Positions 11,801 to 23,960 of a DNA stretch of 64,000 nucleotides are shown piece after piece; position 1 is the first letter of the stretch, and each line of letters starts with the position of its first letter. A program made the translations under genes and the position numbers. The DNA lies in the NCBI RefSeq assembly GCF_037975245.1, contig NC_092579.1:14120678-14184677 (forward strand), read 5' to 3'. The notes under the pieces were generated by a model that had not been told where the DNA came from, did no database searches, and saw only the letters and a program-made list of their open reading frames with translations. This DNA is from Apostichopus japonicus. Taxonomy: Eukaryota; Echinodermata; Holothuroidea; Aspidochirotida; Stichopodidae.

Positions 11801-12130
11801 TTGTGGATTGACTTGCTGTCTATTTTCCCCCTTCTTCATCCGGAAGATCCAAATTATGGCCGAAGGTCTAACAGAAACGGGCAGGTTTACAATAGAGTGC
11901 CGAATTCATGTCCACAACAGACGATCATCAGAGAGATTCTAAATACTGCCACCACTACTTGCGCATTGCGATGTTTCTCTTCGATGTCGTGCTCATCTTT
12001 TAACGTGTGCGGCGAAAACAATGAAGGCAAAACTACGACATGTCAACTTCTTGAAGACAACGGTGATACGGAAAATGGCCATCATTCGTCTGTTACATGT
12101 AGCTGTTTACACTACGAATGGCTAGTTTGA
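8814..12130 (+). CDS. Secreted C-type-lectin-like / PAN domain protein (4 coding exons)
   Basis: Coding exons 8814-8925, 9559-9822, 10547-10822 and 11847-12130 join to 936 nt (311 residues plus TGA). All introns are phase 1 with GT..AG ends. Residues 1-37 hold a signal peptide (hydrophobic VFAIFLYLGICA). Residues 38-162 read as a divergent C-type-lectin-like domain: paired cysteines, an LPLPST and LELSTLL stretch, FPIWLD, the late EYC..C...ENLLC pattern, and several N-glycosylation sites. Residues 163-225 are a Thr/Ser/Pro-rich stalk. Residues 239-309 show a PAN/apple-like cysteine pattern (C256xxxC260, C266xxF, C272, C283QLL, C302xC304). There is no membrane segment, so it is probably secreted, perhaps a carbohydrate- or microbe-binding protein. 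Of the two starts (8814, 8820) the first is used here. CCACCACAG before 8812 could be an acceptor, so a 5' UTR exon may exist. Domain assignment is by eye. Confidence 0.65.
11033..11306. repeat. Duplicated segment in intron 3 of the lectin-like gene
   Basis: Segments at about 11033-11101 and 11243-11305 are similar over some 65 bp, sharing TTGTATCTCCGGTGTA, GAGCGAGTGG and CAAACCACTATATGAACA. The sequence between them is unrelated. Confidence 0.75.
11510..11768. repeat. Tandem duplication of ~145 bp in intron 3
   Basis: Two diverged copies begin with TACGAACGCGTAAAT at about 11510 and 11655 and continue through AATATT.TGCAATT, GAAACTT.CA and AAAACACATTT. They end just before exon 4. Confidence 0.75.
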
Positions 12131-12414
12131 AAATAGCATGGTATTTGGTTCTGAAATACTTTGCGGCTAAGACCGAAGAGAAAGATACATAATAGATACA
12201 CTTGTTCGTGCGTGTATGACCTACATCGATATGAAGATCTTTAAACTCACACTGCAGTATTACGGAAACGTACTAATACATGGAATGTCACGTGACTAAC
12301 AGTGATATCATGCTGTGTATGGCGAGTGCATTAAACTATTGAACAAGAACGTAAAGCGTTGAGTATGCATATATTTATATCCAGTAGTATTTCTTGGTTT
12401 TTTCCATAAAAGGT

Positions 12415-12586
12415 TTTTTTATGCGATGAGAACAATGAAGACAAAATTATGATATGTTAACTTCTTGGAGACATCGGTGATTCGGAAAATGCCCATCATT
12501 CGTCGGTTACATCTGCTGTATATGGCACTACGATTGGCGAATTTAGAATCGACATGGTACTGAGTTGTGAAATAACTTTGAAACGC
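12415..12586 (+). pseudogene. Decayed copy of the PAN-domain exon
   Basis: This stretch aligns with the end of exon 4 and its downstream sequence (11998-12165) at an offset of about 420 bp. Shared blocks include AACAATGAAG, AACTTCTTG, TCGGAAAATG.CCATCATT and, past the stop, GACATGGTA against TAGCATGGTA. In the coding frame a CAA codon of exon 4 is TAA here and the later cysteine codons are lost. It is a non-coding relic of a local duplication. Confidence 0.75.
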
Positions 12587-12599
12587 TTCCCAAACTGGA

Positions 12600-15500
12600 A
12601 TGACAAATTTTCATGTGAAAAGATGCAGTAAATATTATTTAAGTATTTATAGTATTTTAAGCACAAACACTGCCTTTTGGCTAGAGTACGTGCAGGGGTT
12701 TGTCGTAGGCCTTCATACGTATGGAACATGGTAAACGGGGGGGGGGGGGGCGGGGGGGTATCTGAACGGGACGTAGACTGTAACAGGGATGTGCTATCCG
12801 GTTACTATAAAACTAGCGTATGTTCATATCTGACGTACATAATGTGCGTGACCTACATACGTACCTATCTTGCGTCCTTGTATGCACATACACGTATATA
12901 GCTACTCAAAACTATTTAAAATGAACTTTGTTTTTTTATTTCTTGCGGAAGGCAGAAGGAATATGTGCGAGGGTGAAGGGTAACTTGGGTTTCGGATTGT
13001 CATAAGATCATAGCCAGTTTCATCAGATGTCATATTGGCATAGTGCATGACTATAATGAGTACAAGAGCCCAGTAATTCTTTGTGAAGGTCAAAGGTCAT
13101 TTGAGTACAGCAAGGGGAAAAGTGGTACAACCTTAAAAACCACTGTAGCTGGATAATTTTGTCTTCAAGAGAGACTTCTAATTTGCTTCAAGTCAATGGT
13201 TGTTTAAGTCAGTTTAAGTTGTTTAGGCTATTCAATCTCTGAAAACATTCTTCTTACTTAGGGATGTGGTCAGTATTAAGCCTTTGGGTTCAGCATGACA
13301 TTTTGTTCAAAGACATTGGTGTACAGAAAAACACATGATTGGTCAGACCCTATTTGATATTGATGTTATGAAATTAAGTATGATTTGTATTTTCAAGAAC
13401 CTAATTATTAATTTCTGTACGCTAGTAGGGTAATATGTCATTGCTCTCACTATCTTGGTATACACCCAAGCTTTCACCATTCTTAATTTTACATGTTTAA
13501 GATGCTGTTTAAAGTGCCAATTGTATCTATAACTTTAGTCATCAATTACTGCACAATATTTTAAACAGTCTTGAATTCTCAGTATTTATGGTCTCATGGA
13601 TTTGTTTTGACACAGAACCCTATATAGCATCACTTGCAACCTTGTCATTTCATATTTCATTAAGAGACAGATATGGTCATAATAGTCGCCCAAATATGAT
13701 GCTGATATGACTCAAGGCTCAAAGGGGCCAAATGTTATCTCGAATGGTCTCTCAAAATTGGGAACATTTCTGAAGATTGTTTTATACCCTAGAGATGACT
13801 TTTGTGTTGGAGTAAGTTGTGAAAATATTTCACAGTGTATAAAAAATTTCATGTAGCACGCTCTTTCAATTGTTAAAGAGATGGTCTCGCGGTGACATAG
13901 TTGATATTAGTCCAACGTCTATGGGTCTATATTTCATGTAGGAAGACTGTTCTTTCTGGATATTGAAACATTTAGGGATACAAATCACTTTGTTTCCTTC
14001 ATTTTATGGGAACTTCATACCATTTACAATCAGGCTAATGTTCATTCATAAACATATTCGTACATTGATATTATGTTCAGTAGTTATGAACACATGAAAT
14101 CTTGCAACAGATTAAACATCATCTGAATGATGGCAAGGAATCATTAAGCCGCTTGACTTTCTGGTTAAATCACTGGCTTAAAACATCATGTCAGTTTGGA
14201 CTACAGGACTGACTTCATGACTGACAGGTCGCCGATCCTGCATGGGTATGGGTGTGTGGTGTACACCCCCCTCCCCCCATCTTAACCCCACACAACAAAT
14301 AGTAGACCTAATCTATAGCCTAGATATATATGCCTCGGAAAGCATAATTGCCAGTCTACAATTTAAACTTGTAGGGATTGGGGGGGGGGGTGGAAGACTC
14401 GATCCCACAATTTGGTTATTCTCCATAAACTAGTGCTTCTTTGAAAACTCCGAAAACTGCAGACAACAGCTTGTTTTGAGGAGGTATGTCACAGCGAGAT
14501 ATGTTCAAAAAGTCAAATCCAAAACAGTCTCATGTTGACAAGTTTGCGGAATCGGTGAAAGATTCTTTCTCCAGTTCGGAATTATTGCACCCATGCAGTA
14601 TACACTAACAATTCATTACCTTTACTAAAATAATTTCTCTTGAACATGATAGAAGTTTAACTTCCCATGGTGAATGAAATCGAAAATGTCGGAACATAAG
14701 CTATATATCATAAAGCACGCTAAGGCCGCATAATATAATTCGGCACGTTAATACTATCAGGTGCGTGTGACACCTCATATTAAGTTGACTTGTAAAGTTT
14801 TCGCAAACTTGGCCATATATCATATGTTGATAAGTTTTTTCCAAATTGGCAAACATTATCTATGAAGTATTGCTAATATTCTAGACCTATATGTATTGCA
14901 TGCAGTGTGCAGACCCTTAGCTTGTCTACCCTCCGCCATGGCAACTGGAAAGAGGAGGGTTCTCCACCACGACGTTTTCCAATTTCATCAGCAGTAATTC
15001 TATGTAAGCACTTCCTGTTTACACAAGGGCATTTTATGTGAGCAGAATACACACAGAATACACTATTAAAGTACAGCTTTATGAATTACTTCTTTACTAG
15101 TGAATCTATCTACTTATAACGTACTCATTCATTACGGTAAGTGTTGCCTGGTTGCAAACACTCTGCTTCAACGGAAGATGAACACCATGATCATTGAATT
15201 AGGCAATGAACTTCTTTGCCCTAAAGTAGAAAGATACCTCAAAGGGAAAATATGGGAATAACAGGTAAGAAACCACATTTTGCTATGGATAATTCATTTT
15301 GTTTAATTCATCAAAGTCAAATTTTGATTATAACTATAAATACATCATCAACATCATTTCAGAGAAAACTACTTTCATAAATTAAATTTCGAACCCCACA
15401 TACGGCACCGGGTACCAAATCCCTCCTGACAGAGGCTCCATCATAGGGGGGGGGGGGCACAATAAATGTCACCCCAGTTTTAGTGACTGAATCGAGTTGG

Positions 15501-16500
15501 CGCTAGGCATATATCATGCTCAATAACGACTCGTGTCTCTCATAAAAGGAGCTCAAACATTGTGCTATATCAAGTTAGTAGTTAATGTGTTTTTCTCATC
15601 TGCTCAACCCCCCCCCCCCCCCCATGAAGAATAAACTTTTCAACTTGGTTGAAATAAGAACTACATATTTAATTTATAGCGTAAACTAGCTAGGAACCGC
15701 GCCCAGACACCGCTGAGGCTATATGCTAAGCCAACAGAACAATTAATGAAAGCCCGCAGCATCTCCTTTCCAGCACATTATTATTCATATTTTTTTAGTA
15801 TGTTGTAATATCACGTACAAGCAATATAACATAAAATACATTATATTGCGCATTCAGTTTGGTTAGCAATGCATATCATGATGGTTTTTATGTGTTTTTG
15901 AGATAGTTATATATTTTACAGGAGCTTTGAGATTGGGTGCCCGGGTGCTAAAGCTGTTATAGTCTTGTTGGTTTTGTAACCATGTTACTCATTATACCTC
16001 AAGTTCTAGTATAGTAGTTATAGCCTATATGTGTTCATAAAATATGATATTTGTGATTAAGTTAAATGATACCAAGTACAGGGTCGTAGCAAGCAGGGGC
16101 GGGGATGGGGGGGGGGGGTGGGGGGAGTCGGCAGCTGTCTTCGTGAGATGTTCATTCACTGAATATTCATTCATACGATAATGTGAACGCATGGACAGTA
16201 TGCGCCATTTCAGTTAGTCTTAGCGAAATTATCATATCATTTCTTCTGATTTCACTAGTCAGTATTGTACAAGCCCAAGATTCTGCACGATCGCGGATGT
16301 TTTGGTTTTCACGAGTTTGGTTAGAATAACGATAAAACGTATACAGAGCTCCTAAGATTTCACTTGCGTGAACTAGTATAACAGTATAATGTGAAACTAC
16401 GGTTCATACATATATTTAGTACGTCTATATGTTTTATGTAGGCTTACGAGTTTCTTTGTTTTGCCCCTATGTTTTAACTTGAATATTGAGACACAGTCCC
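12600..16500. other. No gene seen; scattered G/C runs
   Basis: Long AT-rich stretch. Homopolymer G or C runs lie near 12737-12758, 14380, 15447-15457, 15607-15622 and 16103-16123. AGGTCAAAGGTCATTTGAG at about 13088 is a single copy of the AGGTCA repeat found in UBC9 introns. The motif CAGGGTCGTAGCAAGCAGGG at about 16079 resembles a transposon end. No coding pattern recognised. Confidence 0.45.
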
Positions 16501-16509
16501 CTACCACGG

Positions 16510-17470
16510 GAAAAAGACACGCATTTAAGTTATCGTAAGCACAGTCCTTGGATGTTTACGTCTTGCTTACGGTCACCTTAAACATCGGAAACCCGTACAT
16601 TTTGGAACAACGCGTTTACGATGTGATTACGCATCCGTAAACATTGTAAACACGGAACAACAGATTTCCGTTACGTTTATGACAACTTACATATCGGAAG
16701 TTAATAATTACTTTCGTATTTATTAAAACTTATTTCTTCTCCACGTTTACGTTGACCTTAATCTCGCCACAAAGAAATTTACGACAGGATTACGATTATC
16801 TTACACATCGGAAACTCGTAGCATAGATGCAACGCGTTTACAACAAACTTACGCCAAACTTAAGCATGACGTTAACGTTGATTGTTCCATGAAATAAAAC
16901 ACTGGACACAATTCTCATGTCAATCTTTCCGATAATGATATTACCCTGTGACTGCATCTCATGAACAAAATTTCAACATTTACGTTGGCTGAAAGGAGTG
17001 CAGTTAAAAATTTACTGTATATTTACAATTAACTTACAAATACCCAAATACGTTCATTTCAGCGTTTACGTATTGATTACGAAATCCTTAAAGTCAAGTT
17101 TAAGTTATTTTCGTTCACCTGAAACAGGCACAGAACGGCATGTTTAGGATATACACGTCGGAAATTCCGAAGCATGCACACCACGGGATTACAGCATGAT
17201 TACACCAACTTACGCATTGCGTTTACGTTGAATGTATTCTCCACTGAATTCGGAATTTACGGGAAGATTACGATTCACTTACGCGTCGAGCGCAGAGCAT
17301 ACACATACCACGAGTGTCAGTACAACATGATTACATCAACTTCGCTTACGTTGACTCAATAAAGATTCGGAATTTAAGAGATGATTAACTTAAGCGTCGG
17401 AAATTTCAAAAAATACACAGAACGTGATTACGGTATGATTACAACGCCCATATACGTCACATTTAATTTA
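16510..17470. repeat. Degenerate GTTTACG/GATTACG-rich block
   Basis: Nearly 1 kb is filled with diverged repeats of motifs such as CGTTTACGTTGA, TGATTACG and CTTACGCATCGGAAA at irregular spacing. At least five GTTTACG and five GATTACG occur. The same motif set recurs at 31620-32230. It looks like an old satellite or the inside of a repeated element; open frames across it are fortuitous. Confidence 0.7.
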
Positions 17471-17833
17471 TACCCACGGGTAATTTTTACCGAGACAATC
17501 ATCTGCCTATTCGGTTCATTATATGTTCGTCTGTAATTATAGCATGCTTAAGTACTTGCTAGAAGTTTTCAAAAAGAGAGATTTTAACTCTTCCAAAGTG
17601 TTCTCTTGAAATTCTAGTAAATGGACATACAAGATGACTGAATGTCCAGTGAGGTAAATTTCCTTCAGGGTGCACGTGGTAATATAAAAAATTTAAGGAT
17701 TTGACCAAAGATGACCGTATTTGAATATCTGACATTGTTCTAATACAGCATATATCTTTCAACGTGAATGTGCATGGCTTGCACATACATACAACCATAT
17801 GTACCTCACAATGTATTTCTCATACTTTGTTCA

Positions 17834-17985
<152 letters not shown>

Positions 17986-18494
17986 GCAGCCGTCAAACCA
18001 ACAAAACTCCTCAAGCTAATTCTATGAGAGTATCAGCAAATTTCCTCGTGGTTGCTCATTTTGGTAAGTTACGTAATTCACGTTGCGGGCCCTCGATCAT
18101 AATACCTCAACAAACAGCTCGCCCTTACAAAGAATTAAGTTTGGCGCTATGGCATGGCTGATCGATATTCTTATCACTACCGCTGGAATCATGAGAAAAC
18201 AGATGAGAAGACACATACACGGGTCTCCTCATCTGTCTGTCTAATTTTTTATGTATAATTATTTATGTGTTAAAGTAAGTTGGCCTGACGTTTTTTATTA
18301 TTTATTATTATTATTATTTATGTCCGATTAGTATGGTACGTGTTTGGTTTATCTGCTTCTTGATGCATATGCATGCAGATACAACAATGAAAATACACGA
18401 TACGGCTTGCCTTATACTGTATCAAACAGAACAGTGCATCCAATTGGTTTATTGTAGAGAATTTGTGAAACCGCAATGAACAACCCTCATCTGT

Positions 18495-18530
18495 TGATCA
18501 GGGAGGTGATATTTTAGACCTCCCTGATCA
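18495..18530. repeat. Hairpin, TGATCAGGGAGGT arms
   Basis: Perfect 13-bp arms (18495-18507 and 18518-18530) enclose a 10-nt loop. A second hairpin with GGGAG in its arm lies 150 bp downstream, which suggests both belong to one short mobile element. Confidence 0.75.
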
Positions 18531-18678
18531 GTCGCTGTTCATCCTCCAATCAAACGACAGCAAAACCAGCATGAAAAAACGCGCTTGTTTTCAAACGCGG
18601 TCAAAGCTGCTTACATGACAACAGGGGGGTTAATAATGTGACCGCGAATAGCGTTCGAAATGTATGGCTGACTAATAC

Positions 18679-18703
18679 CAGGGAGTTGCATAACAACTCC
18701 CTG
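18679..18703. repeat. Hairpin, CAGGGAGTTG arms
   Basis: Perfect 10-bp arms (18679-18688 and 18694-18703) around CATAA. A related CAGGGAGTTGTAACTC sits near 20205. Confidence 0.75.
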
Positions 18704-19344
18704 CTGATACTATATACGTTTGAAAGTAATAGTATACTCTTACTGAATTAACGTCTGCTTTCTTATTGTTCTTTGTTTTCTTTTCACACGGGAAGGTTGT
18801 TTTCTCCTTTGATAATTTTCGCACACGTATCAGCGTTTGCTATACATTCTCTTATACCCCATTAAAGGAATTGTCTGGTGGAAGATTTTGATACATTGTC
18901 CTTGTAGTTATTATTTTTCTCTTTCTAACCATGTAAAAATTGTCCCCATTCGACATTTTCTTCTTGTAGAAATCTGGTTTTCAAATTCACCAGTTTCTCA
19001 CCAAAAGTACCGTTTCTTCGAACGCTTCAATATGGTGATTGACGTAGTGCTTGCAGATAGGCAAAACAGGTGACTTGAAGTTAGCACTCCCAATTCCGCA
19101 GCAAATTAACTCGCGTGTGAGCACATTGAATTGCCTCATATATATAACGTACATACTCGCGAACGTATATACTACGATGCTCAGTTGGTGTACTTGTATA
19201 GCGTTACACATAGTACACTCACACTCAAACCACAGTTCATTAACTGTTCTTCGAACTCGCTGAAATAAAATTCACGGATCAAATTAACAGTAAAAGGAAA
19301 CTTATAAAGTATTCGTTAAACCGAAAGATGAAACTTGGCGGGAT

Positions 19345-19860
19345 CGATGTCATCGCAGAACTGTCCGATTGTAAACGTTATAGTAGCCTATACACGCGAA
19401 CATTCTTCGCGCTGGAGCTGGATACCGCGATGTATAAACAACGAAGAGCCTGCTGTTAAAACTTATCTTGTGTTACACAAAGACCACGAAACCACCGATC
19501 TACTAAATATATTGCGGCTTAAGGAGTTTTTTAAATTATATCTAATTTATAAGAAATTTCACCGGAAATTATTGAAGAAATTGATCTAATCGTTGTCAGA
19601 GCAGAATATAGCGCTGAAAAGCTTAGGCTTCGCAGAACTGTCCGATTGTCAACGTTTGAGTACAGCCTACATGCGAACATTTTTCGCGTTGGAGCTGGAT
19701 AGCGCGATGTATAGCCTGAACAACTCAGAGTCTGCTGTTAAAATTTACCTTGTGTTACACAAAGACCACGGAACCACCGCTCAAGTACATGGTGGCTTAA
19801 GGAGTTTTTGAAAACATATCAAATTTTTAAGAAATTTCACCGGAAATTAAGGAAGAAATT
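19345..19860 (+). repeat. Tandem duplication of a coding-like segment
   Basis: Two copies of about 275 bp start near 19350 and 19628. In one frame both encode AELSDC.R.S..Y.RTFFALELD.AMY. Copy 2 then stays open through KIYLVLHKDHGTT, whereas copy 1 needs a frame change after AMY. Both continue into a matching AT-rich tail (AAGAAATTTCACCGGAAATT). The matching protein sequence suggests a duplicated exon or transposon fragment that is now decaying. The protein family is not recognised. Confidence 0.6.
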
Positions 19861-19869
19861 TATCTGTAT

Positions 19870-21230
19870 ACACACGCTGTTTTTGTTGTGATTACCGTAT
19901 AGGTACTGTGCGGAGGGTGGGTTATGACGCAATCTGCTATGGCAGAGCTGACGTCACGTATTGTACTGTTCAAATCATATTTGAAATGTCTATCCATAAC
20001 GATTAAAAAATCGTTTCTCTGTCAAACGCAACATTAGCGTTCTCATACTTTGACAACATATTTGGAAAATTATTTACTATTTTTTAAGGTAACTTCTTTG
20101 GGCCACCAGACAATCCTTTTAAGGGAGTATATGAACTGGAAAATTTCCAAAAGGATGGCGATCCTCCTGCGTTAATGTGCTTCCTAGCTAATTACTAGTT
20201 AAATCAGGGAGTTGTAACTCACCTGTTAAACAATCTGGCTATAGGTCGGGTCGTGAGCACGAAATGATGGGTTAATGCCTAGAAAGTCACAGTTTTAGGG
20301 TAACATTAACAGCTCATATGTATAACACTGCTACCATTATGTGCACATGTATAACACACTTATAGGGCGGTGATCCTGAAAACATAACTTCAAAGCTAAT
20401 ACTTGCCCGTTGAGCAATTTGTCGGTGGCTAAATGGATGAAAGGTAGTCTGCATATGCCACAAATTATACCACGCTATATATAACTGCCAGAAGTTTACA
20501 AACATTACCTTCTAGGAGGTCTTTACTTTCCAAATTGTTCTCATACTTTCTAAATTAAAGACATAAAATGGCTGAATGTTAATTTCCTCAAGGGTGGTAA
20601 TACAAATACAATATTTTTTTTGGGGTATCAAAGGTGACCATATTTGAATACCTGGCATATTAGGGGCCAAAACAGCAAACCTTTGGAGCGGGATATACTG
20701 GTTTTGTATTGGGGTGTAAAATCTAAACAATTGCAAGTAAAAGATTCAAAGTAAAGAACATACTTTACCAAACACGTTTTACGAGGTACAAAGTATATAT
20801 TTATAAATTTGTAGTTAAGACGGTGCACTCTTTACTGCAGGAATGCGACAACTAAGTTAATAACGATTTTGCTCTCCCTTTCCTCTCTTATTCATTGCTG
20901 CAAATGTTTCTGTTGCAGCGATAGAAAGCAAGTGTAAATAAATGACACATGATGACACCAGAAATGTGTTCCGCATTCATTTCTATTGAAAATTTTCTAT
21001 TGTAGATAATGTTATTAAACTCTGAATTCAAACATGGAAACGTTTTACAAACATTCACCTCAAAATTAGTGGAACAATGCCACGAAGATTAATATATAGA
21101 ATGAAAAACAACTTGTAGGTAGGGCCTATTGCTTACCGGCTAGATACAGACGTAACGATTAAAATGAACATATACAACGTGTACTGCACGTAGCCGCGTA
21201 CACTATACACACACATATATACATATGATC
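19870..21230. other. No gene seen
   Basis: AT-rich sequence without paired splice sites or a recognised protein. Short frames on the minus strand at 20314-20828 overlap each other and have no domain features. Confidence 0.45.
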
Positions 21231-21234
21231 CGTA

Positions 21235-23960
21235 TTGTGCCACGCTTAGGGAATTGTGCCCACGCTTGGGAAAGTATGATTGAAATATATTAGGCTAGTT
21301 GTCATAAAACCTGTTCTTAAATTTAACAATTTGGAAGGCATTACACCATGTACAAACGAGAAGGCCCCATGAAAAAAATGCAAGTGAGACAAAAGCCTAT
21401 ACATCATGTACTTTCTTAGCCTATATTCTCTTTCAAACACTCCGACCCCCCCCCACCCCCCTCTCACCCGTTTAATTTTCGAAGGTGTTTACGTTGCTAC
21501 GGGAGAAGTTTGGGTATCCAGTTAGGTTCAAACTTGTTATATGCAACTAATATAGGTTATGTAGAAGGATTAAAGTATGCTGTATTGGCCCATATATGCC
21601 ATATATTCAAAAATGGTCACCTCACCTCTGGTCAATATTCTTAAACGGTTACATTACCTCGTTGGAAGAAAAATTACCTCACTAGACACTCAGTCATCTT
21701 TTGTGTTCATTAAGAATGTCTGAGAACAATTTGGAGAGCGAAGCCCTCCAAGGAATGTATTTTTATGAACATTCCTAGCAATTATTGCAAGTTGCTTAAT
21801 TTGCGGCCAATACGGTCCACATATACAGTCTCAGATACAGACATATGTACGATTAACATATATACATAGACAACATAATGTACGCAGCCGCATACAATAC
21901 ACATATACATATTGGTTAACATGCATGTGTGACAGTAACTTTATTGTGCCCACGCTTTGCACTATTAAAGAAGCCTTTATATTAGAATCCTCTTTCCGAC
22001 ACCCGACCCACCCCACCCCCCTGACACATATGCATATATACACATATACATATTGGTTAACATGCATGTGTGACAGTAACTTTATTGTGCCCACGCTTAG
22101 GAGAATTGTGCCCACGCTTGGGAAAGTATGACTGAAATATAGTAGTCTTCACAGAAACTGTTCGAAAATTAAGCGATTTAGAAAGCATTAAAACCCAATA
22201 CAAACGAGTAGACCCTTTATGAACTGCACTATTTAAGAAGCCTATATATTACATACTTTCTTGAATCCTCTTTCCGACCCCCGACCCACCCCCCCCCCCG
22301 ACACATATACATAAATACACATTTTGGTTAACATGCATTTGTGACAGTAACTTTATTGTGCCCACGCTTAGGGGAATTGTGCCCACGCTTGGGAAAGTAT
22401 GACTGAAATATAGTAGTCTTCACAGAAACCATTCGAAAATTAAGCGATTGAGATGGCATTAAAACCCAATACAAACGAGTAGACCCTTTAGGAACTGCAC
22501 TATTTAAGAAGCCAATATATTACATACTTTCTTGAATCCTCTTTCCGACCCCCGACCCACCCCCCCCCCCCCCCGACACATATACATAAATACACATTTT
22601 GGTTAACATGCATTTGTGACAGTAACTTTATTGTGCCCACGCTTAGGGGAATTGTGCCCACGTTTGGGAAAGTATCCCTGAAATATAGTAGTCTTCACAG
22701 AAACCATTCGAAAATTAAGCAATTTAGAAGGAATTAAAACCCAATACCAACGAGTAGACCCTTTAGGAACTGCACTATTAAAGAAGCCTATATATAACAT
22801 ACTTTCTTGAATCCTCTTTCCGACACCCGACCCCCCCCCCCCCCGACATCTATACATATATACACATATACATATTGGTTAACATGCATGTGTGACAGTA
22901 ACGTTATTGTGCCCACGCTTAGGAGAATTGTGCCCACGCTTGGGAAAGTATGACTGAAATATAGTAGTCTTCACAGAAACTGTTCGAAAATTAAGCGATT
23001 TAGAAAGCATTAAAACCCAATACAAACGAGTAGACCCTTTAGGAACTGCACTATTTAAGAAGCCAATATATTACATACTTTCTTGAATCCTCTTTCCGAC
23101 ACCCGACCCCCCCCCCCCCGACACATATACATATATACACATATACATATTGTTAACATGCATGTGTGACAGTAACTTTATTGTGCCCACGCTTAGGGGA
23201 ATTGTGCCCACGTTTGGGAAAGTATCCCTGAAATATAGTAGTCTTCACAGAAACCATTCGAAAATTAAGCAATTTAGAAGGAATTAAAACCCAATACCAA
23301 CGAGTAGACCCTTTAGGAACTGCACTATTAAAGAAGCCTATATATAACATACTTTCTTGAATCCTCTTTCCGACACCCGACCCCCCCCCCCCGACATCTA
23401 TACATATATACACATATACATATTGGTTAACATGCATGTGTGACAGTAACGTTATTGTGCCCACGCTTAGGAGAATTGTGCCCACGCTTGGGAAAGTATG
23501 ACTGAAATATAGTAGTCTTCACAGAAACTGTTCGAAAATTAAGCGATTTAGAAAGCATTAAAACCCAATACAAACGAGTAGACCCTTTAGGAACTGCACT
23601 ATTTAAGAAGCCAATATATTACATACTTTCTTGAATCCTCTTTCCGACACCCGACCCCCCCCCCCCCGACACATATACATATATACACATATACATATTG
23701 TTAACATGCATGTGTGACAGTAACTTTATTGTGCCCACGCTTAGGGGAATTGTGCCCACGCTTGGGAAAGTATGACTGAAATATAGTAGTCTTCACAGAA
23801 ACTGTTCGAAAATTAAGCGATTTAGAAGGCATTAAAACCCAATACAAACGAGTAGACCCTTTAGGAACTGCACTATTTAAGAAGCCAATATATTACATAA
23901 TTTCTTGAATCCTCTGTCCGACCCCCGACCCCACACCCCCCCCCCCCCCCGCGCCTCTTC
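21235..23960. repeat. ~274-bp tandem satellite with dimeric higher-order structure
   Basis: Units contain a doublet of TTGTGCCCACGCTT, then GGGAAAGTATGACTG, AACCCAATACAAACGAG, CTTTCTTGAATCCTC, a C run and TTAACATGCATGTGTGACAG. Unit starts are at 22084, 22355, 22630, 22906, 23180, 23454 and 23728 (271-276 bp apart). Diverged or partial units start at 21237 and 21943. Units at 22630 and 23180 share variants (ACGTTTGGG, TATCCCTG, CAATACCAACG), and units at 22906 and 23454 share others (AACGTTATTG), giving a 548-550-bp higher-order repeat. The similar frames on the minus strand are satellite translations. Confidence 0.95.

Noticed and set aside
22603-23485. Several similar open frames of 84-110 codons on the minus strand
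   Set aside because: They are translations of the 274-bp satellite unit, repeat with it, and contain a homopolymer-coded Gly run.
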